Shown here piece after piece: positions 56,285-64,000 of a stretch of 64,000 nt of DNA. Within the stretch, counting starts at the first letter, position 1. Each line of letters opens with the position of its first letter. The notes under the pieces are model-generated. The model did no database searches, was not told the origin of the DNA, and worked only from the letters and a program-made list of their open reading frames with translations. Origin of the DNA: Margaritifera margaritifera (taxonomy: Eukaryota; Mollusca; Bivalvia; Unionida; Margaritiferidae); assembly GCA_029931535.1 (NCBI GenBank), contig JAQPZY010001521.1:620001-684000 (forward strand). Reading direction: 5' to 3'. Position numbers and translations under genes: made by a program.

Positions 56285-57130
56285 CTGGATGAACCACACC
56301 ATTTTTGTCTTCTTGAATCAATACTCCAAACTCCTACATCACTTGCATCAACAACCATTTTAAATAATTGGCTGAAATTTGGTGCAGAAAGAACTGGTGC
56401 ATTCCGAAGCATGGCCTTTAATTTATCAAAGTATTCTTGACACTGCTTAGACTAATGAAACTTGGATTTCTTACTCAACGAATTGGTCAAAGGTTCGGCA
56501 ATTATGGAACAATTTGAACAAAATTTCCAATAATATCCAGCCATACGTAAAACTCGCATCAGTTGCTTTTTACAAACAAGCATAGTGAATTCAGAGATAG
56601 CCTTGACCTTAACTTGACCTCGTCCCACAATATGTCTTAAAAATGTGGCACAGGCATGGCAAAACTCACTTTTCCTTAAATGAATAGTCAGATTTGCATC
56701 AGTGAGTCGACCGAAGAATTTCCGAATGGTTTCCAAGTGATCTTCCCAGGTGTCGTTTTAGATATTGACGTCATCGATGTACGCATCACAATTGTCTAGC
56801 CCAGGTGTTATCATGTTCATAACACGCTAGAATGTTCCCGGAGAATTTTCATACAAAAAGGTTGATAAATATTGATAAAGCCCATCTGGAGTTACAAATA
56901 CTGAAATGTTTTGCCCTTTCCGTGAGTGGAATTAGCCAGAATCCTTGTAAAGGGTCAAACTTGGGGACATATTTCGCATTTCCAATTTTATCAATGCAAT
57001 CATCCCGTATTGGCATTTAAAATGAATCCGTTTTCGTGACACTGTTGACTTTTCTATAGCCAGTACACATGCGGAATGTATTATCTGGCTTAGGCACAAG
57101 AATACACGGTGAACTCCCGTTACTTTAACT
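56285..57130 (-). pseudogene. Reverse transcriptase and RNase H start, Gmr1-like copy 2
   Basis: RT palm with an intact YIDD box at 56,770-56,781. It is followed by TDANLTIHLRKSEFC, a thumb/connection region (56,452-56,736, with VLRMAGYYWKFC), and the RNase H beginning VVDASDVGVWSILIQED at about 56,300-56,370. It is then cut off at 56,285. Upstream palm blocks around 56,880-57,080 (CTGY-type and VTKTD-like) are interrupted by frame changes and a stop after YIDDVNI. This copy supplies the RNase H that copy 1 lacks. Confidence 0.75.
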
Positions 57131-57499
57131 TGGTTTTATAAAAATCATTCTCCAGTAAATATTGAATTTCTTTCTTCAAATATTCCTGTTTGAGAGGATT
57201 CATCCTGTAATGATGCTATTCCACAGGCGTAGAATCTACAATGTCAACGTCATGATAGATTTGATATGTTCGTGCAGGAACACCAGGAAACAAGTGCTCA
57301 TATTCATGTAATAGCTGTTTTAGTTCGTTCCTTTATTTTGTTGTAGATGTGAAAGTTTCTGGTCCAGATTGTTCAATATTTCTGAATTCCGAAGGTTGAT
57401 TAAACCCGAATCACTACAGTCAGATTACATTCCACTGTGTGCGACAGGTGCAACTAAATTAATTGAATAATTAACTGGGCTATCTCTGTCACAATATTC

Positions 57500-58500
57500 C
57501 TTTAACATATTTATGTGACAAAGTTGTTTCTGTTTCCGACGCTCAGCAGTGTTAATGATATAATTAAGCCATTTACTTTCTTTTAAACGGTATAAGGACC
57601 ATACAAGTTAGCCTGATTACTATTTTGAGATATGGACAAAAGAGTCAGAACTTTATCACTAGGTTTAAAACTCCTTTCCTGTGTATTTCTGTCATCCTTT
57701 AATTTTATTTTTGACTGAGTAGAGTGAAGATTAGTTCTTGCTACTTCACAAGCCTTTAACAACTTATATTTGAAATCTGAGACATAGTCAAGAAGATTAG
57801 TCTTTGAATCTTCATTTGAAAGAAGTTTCTATTTCCATAATTTCAATCCTTCTCTGTATCAAAGCAATATGATCGAATCAAATTATTTCACGTTTGATGA
57901 AATCTTTCCAAAGCTTCTTGACTTTGAGGATGATTGGCAGAAGATTTAAACTGTTGGATGCCTAATTCATGCATAACTTGTTGGAAAATTCCAGACATAA
58001 AAGTTGACCCTTGATCCGAATGGACAGATTTGGGAAGGTCAGCAAGTGTAAAAAAAAACTTCACCAAAGCTTTTACAATGGTTTTAGTTTTAATCTTTCT
58101 CAATCGAATTGCGTCTGGAAATCATGTCGACGCACACATTATGGTCAACAAGTATTGGTCGCCTGACTTGGTCTTACGTAAGTGACCGACATAGTCTACT
58201 ATTATTCTACTAAATGGTTCGTCAAAAGCAGGCATAGGTTGCAGATGACACTTAGGTATCTTCTGATTGGGTTGTCCTACCATTTGACAAACGTGACAAG
58301 ATCTACAGTATTTAGAAACATCACTTGTAAGTTTCGGCCAGTAAAAATGATTCAAGATCTTATCTTATTGACTCCTAAATGACCAGCCAAGGGAGTTTCA
58401 GTGGCTTGACCAAGAATATTCTGTCGATATGACTTCGGAACGACAATTTGATAACTCACTGATCACTCGTCACCAGAGGGTACCTCAGGGGGTCTCCATT
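57500..58500 (-). pseudogene. Integrase, Gmr1-like copy 2
   Basis: The zinc-binding part ends in KYCRSCHVCQMVGQPNQK (58,122-58,355). The core keeps the first catalytic Asp (RIIVDYVGHL) and the second (VHSDQGSTFMSGIF, 57,888-58,103). At the position where the catalytic Glu is expected the copy reads Gln (NHPQSQEALERF), so it would be inactive. The C-terminal region (57,500-57,830) is frame-broken. Confidence 0.75.
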
Positions 58501-58559
58501 TTCTCATAAGGACCCCATGTTTCACAAAGTAACAAAATGGAACTTTTGCGGCTTCGGTT

Positions 58560-59330
58560 TCAATAAAAGCCCTCTGAAACAAACAGGAGATCTCTGAATC
58601 TTGTTCCTGCGAGAAAAGAAGTTATTGTCTTTTGTCACCCTGATTAGAATAGAGAGAATGAGTTATAAAAAGAGGATTACTGTGGTCAATACATCTGATT
58701 GATCAATATCACGAGAAAAAGTGACTTCATCATAAGACTGACCAATATATGTGCCAGCTAAAGGAATACTTTCCTGTTCAACATCATTCTCAAGAGCTCT
58801 TTTTTCCATAACTCTGGTAACTGCACAAGCAGGATACAAATCAGGGATTTTAATTTCAATAGGATCAACTTTTTATCCAAACAAGGCAAGTCAGTTAAAA
58901 GTGGATTAATCACGACCTTATGTCCAGCTCTATCTTTGTCTAGTAACAAATGGATACTTTCTATGGGTAATCAAGTCACTGCCCCAACGGTCAGAAGTCC
59001 GGAAACTAAATCTGATGACAAGTTGATACAATGGAGAGGAACATTTACATAGCCGCACTCTACTCCCTGAATAAGTACACTTTCACTAGAAGAAGACTTC
59101 AAAGTAACTGATAACAAAAGATTCAGAGAAGCTCCTGTGTCCCTTAATATTGTAATAGGGATAGGTTTGTCAGATTCATTAATAAGTGATATAGAACCTT
59201 CTGACATGAACGGTTCATAAGTCTTCAGAATAGAATCAGACTGGAGTTTATTTGACTCAACAAACGTTTTGCTATCAATAGAAGACTGTGACCTTGACCT
59301 CTTTGAAATAAGAACATTTGGAATAGCTCG
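58560..59330 (-). pseudogene. Protease and linker, Gmr1-like copy 2
   Basis: Active-site DTGA at 59,130-59,141 in ITILRDTGASLNLL, then GVECGYVNVPLHCINLSSD and a frame-broken linker. The element stops at about 59,330 in the segment upstream of the protease; sequence beyond that no longer matches copy 1. Confidence 0.7.
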
Positions 59331-59332
59331 GG

Positions 59333-59650
59333 AGTTCGGGTTCAGCTTCGAGTTCGTACGATTGTACGGTTTGGGTTTCGTATGATTGTCCGGGTTCAGG
59401 TGAACGTGCTTGCTGCCTGGGAAGTTGACTAGGTCCAGGTGGATATATATAACTTCTTATATATTGTTCCACAATTCATTCCCTCCTTCAAAGTTCTCGT
59501 TTACATATTCGTCAAGCCGGCTTTTGAAAAGATTCCTTTTATTACCTTTAGCATATTTTCTTCCCACTAAACTCCATGAATACCAGCTGGGGCCATACTT
59601 CGTTCATGTGTGCACGATATGTCTCTTCAGTGGTATTTTCAACAAGATTT
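59333..59650 (-). pseudogene. Pro/Glu/Ser-rich tail of an unassigned Polinton ORF
   Basis: The minus frame from 59,472 reads YPPGPSQLPRQQARSPEPG and then QSYETQTVQSYELEAEPELP, and fuses directly into retrotransposon sequence at about 59,330. Further upstream, fragments such as SRLDEYVNENFEGGNELW lie in another frame. Low complexity; not recognised. Confidence 0.3.
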
Positions 59651-59654
59651 TGTC

Positions 59655-60150
59655 CTAGTTGTTGAGTGTGTAAAAAGTGGCACTCATGAGATTTTCAATG
59701 ATCCACTGGTGACCTTTTTCCGTAAAGGATTGAACTCGTGTTCGCATCTTTGACTTATACTTGGGTGATGGTCGTGGAATATTCGCATGTATCTCTCTAA
59801 CATATTCGTCGAGTACATGTGTGCCTTTTGCTCCAACACTAACTTCCGCCCCTATGTCCTCGATGTCATCTCGGATTCGCGCAATCGCCTCTGGCAAGTG
59901 TGCGATAGTATCCGCGGTTTATCTCGTGTCTTGACAATCGGACCAGGTGTTGTTCTGTTCGCATCATCTTTGCCACTTGTTCTGCGGTTTTGCGTGCGGG
60001 CTTGGTCAGTGGTGCAAACATTTGTTCGAAGCCCGCTGTGAGGTCTTCCTGTGTGGCCCGTAGAGACTGAAACATATCTTTGACGCGTTCGCTGGCACCT
60101 ATGTAAACCGCGTCGAAACTGCATGTTACCAACATGATCTTATAAAACAT
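59655..60150 (-). pseudogene. Unassigned coiled-coil Polinton ORF
   Basis: Two minus frames give a helical protein: DMFQSLRATQEDLTAGFEQM with PARKTAEQVAKMM, then PEAIARIRDDIEDIGAEVSV and VLDEYVREIHANIPRPSPK. A frameshift separates them. It follows the polymerase remains directly. The composition suggests a coiled coil. No family is recognised. Confidence 0.35.
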
Positions 60151-63100
60151 CGAACGATATCCGTGCGCGTCGAAAAGCTGACGTGGATTTCATCCATGAC
60201 TTGAATGCGTTTACGGGACCGGCTGTTGGAGAAAGAATCGCATGATGGATTGTCAAAGGAGGCATGAAGTCTAATATCGGCGCGCATTCGTTTTCGCGGA
60301 TATTCCGCGCTTTTCCCAAGCACGGATCCGTTCATCAACTTAAAGAAGCTTTTTTTTTCTTCAAATTCGTTCGTGGCGGCCGTCTGCAAATCCGTATTCA
60401 ACGAATGTAAGGGGCCATCAACTGATGGATCCGTGACACACACATCCCCAACCGTAGATACAACTGCAGGTTTCGTACGTAAACGACATAGTTGATCTTC
60501 GAGCGCAGATTAGGAAATAGCTTGCTGCATTCGACGAACTCACCTCCGGAATCATCCACGAGCACAAACTGGTAAGGTGACTGGGACGGTGACAACCACT
60601 TGCGTGTATCCGACATCTATTCCGGGGCGATGAAGATCGTCGGAGTATTCCAATTCAACTCCAAAAAGGTATCCGTGGTTGCTGTTTTTATTGTACTCTC
60701 ATTTGTGTTTTTGGATGTCTACATCCGCAGGATTGATCGTCGTAAACGCACAATCAGGCATTGTGTGTATCATTGCATAGTCATACAAGTTATGAGTATC
60801 AAGATACATCATGTAACAGATTGGGAGGGCGGGGTCTTATCCGTCCACGCTCAGGTGCCGCGGATACGATGATCAATAAACAAATGTTTATCGATGTCAG
60901 TGAACAGGTCCAACTTGATCTTGGCCTTCGATAGCAGTGCATTACAGGCCATTCATGGCAATGAGAAGTAATGCGTGGGGTCGAGCTTGTACACACGCAT
61001 GGTGGTATCGCGAAACGTCTCAAAGACACCCGCGAGCAGCAACACATCCGTGCGCAAATACAGATCGTGATAGTCGCCAAAATTTCGACAACCAAACGCC
61101 GAGCAGACGTTGTTCGCGTGCACGTAGTCGTTGACGGAAATGCCTTCGCAGGAAAGCGACGAATGGAAGGCGTCAATCGGTGGTAACTGAGTTTCAGACA
61201 ACTTTTCGCAATCGTGTATGTATCCGTAGGGGTAGATTCCTCTGCGCGTACGCAACTTGAACCTTTCATGTTCAGCGCCACCTTATCGACTAATAATCCT
61301 AACGCGGTCATCGCAAAGGTTGTTAACGATAGTGTCCAGGCTGGAATTGAGAAACTGCAGCGAGTCAATGAAGTGCAGCTGGCCCAGTCGAAACGTATGT
61401 ATTTTTTCATGATGGGAATGACACTTATTGCCGCATGCGATGCCCTTGAGATTCTTCGCATGATTAAGTGATCATCATACCCGTGCATGTTATGAATCAC
61501 AACCGGAATTCTTATTTTACCGGGGTAAATTCGCAGCTGCAGGTTGCATGCACTGTGTGCGGCTCCTCTGTACGCGCCAGTGATGTGGCAGTGATCGCGA
61601 ATTTTATTTTTATCGGTGGAGCTGAAAGCTCCATCACAGATCGAGCAATGAGTCGCCGCGGAAAACTCGCGAATGTCATCACGGGTCAAAATAATGTCTC
61701 AGGGCGAGGAAAAATGTCGGATCCATTTCGTTGTAACTTCGAGCGATTTAATAAACACCTCAACCGAGTTTCCTGCCGCGGTTTGACATTGGCGGCTCAG
61801 TCGCTCCGTTGCCTCTGATAACATTGTAGCAAAATCCGGATTGAACAGCGGGTGGCGGCGAAGCGTTCTTCGGAAATGTTCAAGCATTCAAAGTCCGCGT
61901 AAATGATATATGTAACTTTCATCTTCCGCTGTACCGCTGTAAATTTCAGAATATTCTTGCCAGGTTCTGGCATAATCGCACGCTGCGGCGTCTCGCTAAC
62001 ACCTCCCCCGCGGTAAAAATCATGGCCGTCAAGCAGCTGTTTGGTGCAAAATACATGCAGGCAGCGTCGACGTGAAAACGTTATATCATGGTGTTTGCTG
62101 AGCCGGCAAACTTTTCGTGGAAAATTTTTTTTCCACATGTAGTGGTACCGCGCCGCTGGAGTTTAAGAGCCGTCCACGTTTTACATGTTTCTCAATGACA
62201 GCAGATTAATAGGATTAGTCCGCAAAAGGGTGGATAATCAAATCGGCTGAAGACCACTGTACCAAATAAACACATTAATGGCGATATCGGGATTGAGTCG
62301 TTCAAACTTACTGATGTCAGTAACCTGTACAGGGAATTCTCTGTTACCAAGTTTGAGTTCACCCATGAACTGTTTGTATTTTCGAGGTTGATCTGTATGA
62401 TCGCAAGCAGAATAAGATCGCCCATTCGAAATACATGTCATTGTTTTCGACGTTTATTACTGCCCACCGTGGAATACACGCTGGTGTTGGAATATAACTC
62501 GACACACGGAAAGGTCTGTACCAGGAACTATGAAGTTGAACTTCCAAGCATATGGAAAAACTTTATTCTGAACCTCCTTGGTTGTAATTATCAAACGCCG
62601 CGAGGATCTTTGTCGATTTCACCATTCATAGCATCTGTGTCTCTGTGGTTTAAGATTACACGGGCACCACAGTGAAACCACCGGCGTACGAAATGAACGC
62701 TTTTGAAGGAGTAAATCACCATGATAAACTCCACATTGAGAATAATGTCCACCTTGAATCCAGACTGTAGAGCTGTTGCGCCCGCGTGCTGCAATGATAA
62801 TATTATTCCTAGACGCATGTTTGAAAGAAGCTTCACAGAGTATCTGTCTGGCTTGTATTCGTTTGGGATAATTGCCCGATAATCTTCGAAAGCATTAGGG
62901 CGCTTGTCTGGCTTGTGCAACTTAAACTCTGGGACTTGGATTTGTTGACGAGACAGTGCGGCAGCCTCAGAGGCAATAGTAGCTGCGATATGGCGGCGGT
63001 TTTCCTCATCAGCGACCACATATGCCATTTCTGCAAGCTTGGCCCGTGAAGGAATCTTGATATGTGAATGCGCTCCTGTTGCACGAAGCTGTCTCACAGT

Positions 63101-63220
63101 TAACAGTGGTTCATCTGGAGAAAATCTTAATATTTCAAGTCTAGCTGCCTTTCTTGTACCTCTCGGTATCCTTATTCCAAGGTCTTGCGCGGATTGATTG
63201 AGCTGGTTTACAGTCAGCAT
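60126..63220 (-). pseudogene. Protein-primed type B DNA polymerase (Polinton pPolB), broken
   Basis: Replicates the linear element from a protein primer. The likely start is the Met at 63,220. Two SAP-like motifs come first (LTVNQLNQSAQDLGIRIP and LLTVRQLRATGAHSHIKIP). Then come REFPVQVTDISKFERLNP (about 62,300), the exonuclease motif YIIYADFEC (DFE at 61,887-61,895), an endonuclease-VII-like Cys/His cluster (CSICDG, RDHCHITGAYRGAAH, about 61,550-61,640), and PPIDAFHSSLSCEGIS with FGDYHDLYLRTDVLLLAGV (60,953-61,255). The palm follows: YMMYLDTHNLYDYAM (about 60,760-60,805) and FFKLMNGSVLGKS (about 60,320-60,360). At least five frame changes and stops break it, and no YxDTDS-type motif C is seen before homology ends near 60,130. 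Confidence 0.8.
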
Positions 63221-63260
63221 GACCTTATATAATAAAATACATTGTCTAATTGCTTTGATC

Positions 63261-63614
63261 CTAGATATTATTTTTCCGTGACGACATCGTCGGCTTTTTC
63301 CTTGACGGATGTGTTGGCACGTCTTCGCCGCCGCTCGCGATAATACTTGGCGACAGATCCGCATGGTAGGCAAAGCTGATAGCACGACTTCGCTCAGATA
63401 ATTTTAAGGCATGGCCGAGCACCCGGGCCAGCACGTAACGCGAGCAGTGTGATTTGCGATATTCATAATCATATGTTCTGTTACAAAGGTCACGTTTTCC
63501 AAGGCATACGTCCTTACATCTATTGCTTCCCAATGCCATTAAACTTCTTATATATATGCAGAAACGTTTGGTTTCTAATTCAATTCCTGGTTGCTTCATT
63601 CTTTCTGTTTGCAT
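63261..63614 (-). pseudogene. Unassigned Cys-containing ORF upstream of the polymerase
   Basis: A 117-codon minus frame with NRCKDVCLGKRDLCNRTYDY and HCSRYVLARVLGHALKL. The four-Cys cluster could bind zinc. It overlaps the hypothetical 5' extension of the polymerase frame (to 63,385) in another register. Most of the overlap is probably coding for this ORF, with the polymerase starting at 63,220. No family assigned. Confidence 0.35.
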
Positions 63615-63692
63615 CGCCTTTCTATTATATTTTGCTTTACCAACTTTGGTATCCGAGAGAACACATTACAATCAAGAGGATAGTATGTGATT

Positions 63693-63960
63693 TTACAGCC
63701 ATGAATCGTACGGTGCATTTCTCCAATTGTGGTGATCTTCGCTGTCTTTGCAGGACGGTTCGCTGTCTACGCTGGACGGTTCGCTGTCTAGGCTGGACGT
63801 TTTGCTTTTAACGCTGGACGTTTCGCTATCTTCACTCAGTGGCGACTCAGTTAACGTCAGTGACTTAACATTTTCTAGTACAATATCATACAATGACTTT
63901 TCTGGCACTTTATTAGTTCTTCGCCAAGTTTCATTATACGCGCTCCAACGCGATCCTTAA
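63693..63960 (-). CDS. Acidic Ser/Asp-rich repeat protein, partial
   Basis: The minus frame enters from the window side (YNETWRRTNKVPEKSLYDIV), continues with a short helix and then has heptad repeats of the type SSLDSEPSSVDSEPS, encoded by four copies of a 21-bp DNA repeat (about 63,754-63,840). It ends at 63,693. Acidic low-complexity tails occur in several Polinton proteins, but the family is not identified, and the plus strand over the repeat is equally open. Confidence 0.35.
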
Positions 63961-64000
63961 CTCAGTTAATTTATCAAGGTGCTTCGGATATGTATTTGAC

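Larger units (their letters stand above)
56285..59330 (-). mobile_element. Gmr1-like LTR retrotransposon, copy 2, truncated
   Basis: Same family and strand as copy 1. It contains, in transcription order, the end of the protease region, linker, integrase, reverse transcriptase and the beginning of RNase H. Gag and both LTRs are missing. On one side it joins tandem unit D (56,280), on the other Polinton sequence (about 59,330). Order PR-IN-RT-RH confirms the arrangement seen in copy 1 and shows it is not a rearrangement private to that copy. Confidence 0.85.
59330..64000 (-). mobile_element. Polinton/Maverick remnant, polymerase part
   Basis: GC-richer sequence with a type B polymerase and unassigned ORFs, all on the minus strand and frame-broken, running off the window edge. 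It complements the gene set of the remnant at 19-29 kb. No integrase and no terminal repeat are visible in the window. Confidence 0.7.

Noticed and set aside
62591..63385. Polymerase start at the first Met of the 264-codon frame (63,385)
   Set aside because: The first 55 residues are Arg/Cys-rich and overlap another upstream frame; the Met at 63,220 directly precedes the SAP-like motif and fits better.
59330..64000. Retroviral-type integrase of the Polinton
   Set aside because: No HHCC or DDE motif was found in either Polinton piece; the only integrases here belong to the Gmr1-like elements.

Overview
The window looks like nuclear DNA of an invertebrate animal, most likely a marine lophotrochozoan and possibly a mollusc or cephalopod. 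The background is AT-rich and gene-poor. It carries long TA, GA, GT, CT and TACA microsatellites, Penelope-like remnants, Gmr1-type LTR retrotransposons (Gypsy-like reverse transcriptase but integrase placed before it) and Polinton/Maverick remnants. The host assignment is inference. There is no operon structure, rRNA, tRNA or CRISPR array that I can support.

Layout. (1) 1-2.9 kb: mostly empty, with one candidate minus-strand first exon and a CRE-like promoter site near 1.2 kb. (2) 2.9-13.7 kb: a ~5.3 kb segment present twice in tandem, with partly conserved minus-strand frames of an unknown cysteine-containing protein, two copies of a ~210 bp MITE-like inverted-repeat element and a ~290 bp insertion in copy 2. 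(3) 13.7-18.95 kb: no clear gene, two decayed coding-like stretches. (4) 18.96-29.2 kb: remains of a Polinton (adintovirus-like) on the minus strand, with packaging ATPase, major capsid protein, a short pVI/pX-like protein and an adenain-type protease, all frame-broken. A near-complete Gmr1-like LTR retrotransposon (22.19-27.6 kb) is inserted in it. (5) 29.4-56.27 kb: an array of diverged tandem units. Each is built around a minus-strand gene for a small secreted four-helix protein that I interpret as a class I helical cytokine-like ligand. One copy (31,878-34,387) is intact, with four exons, 226 codons and consistent splice sites and phases; three other copies are pseudogenes. Penelope fragments and minisatellites lie at 51-54 kb. 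(6) 56.285-59.33 kb: a truncated second Gmr1-like copy. (7) 59.33-64 kb: a second Polinton piece carrying the protein-primed type B DNA polymerase with two N-terminal SAP-like motifs.

How it fits together. The intact four-exon gene is the only gene here that reads as functional. The two Polinton pieces hold complementary gene sets (morphogenesis genes in one, polymerase in the other), lie on the same strand, and are each invaded or flanked by the same retrotransposon family. They may be parts of one broken element or two separate insertions. No Polinton integrase was found. All viral-like genes are decayed (frameshifts, stops, internal deletions, altered catalytic residues).
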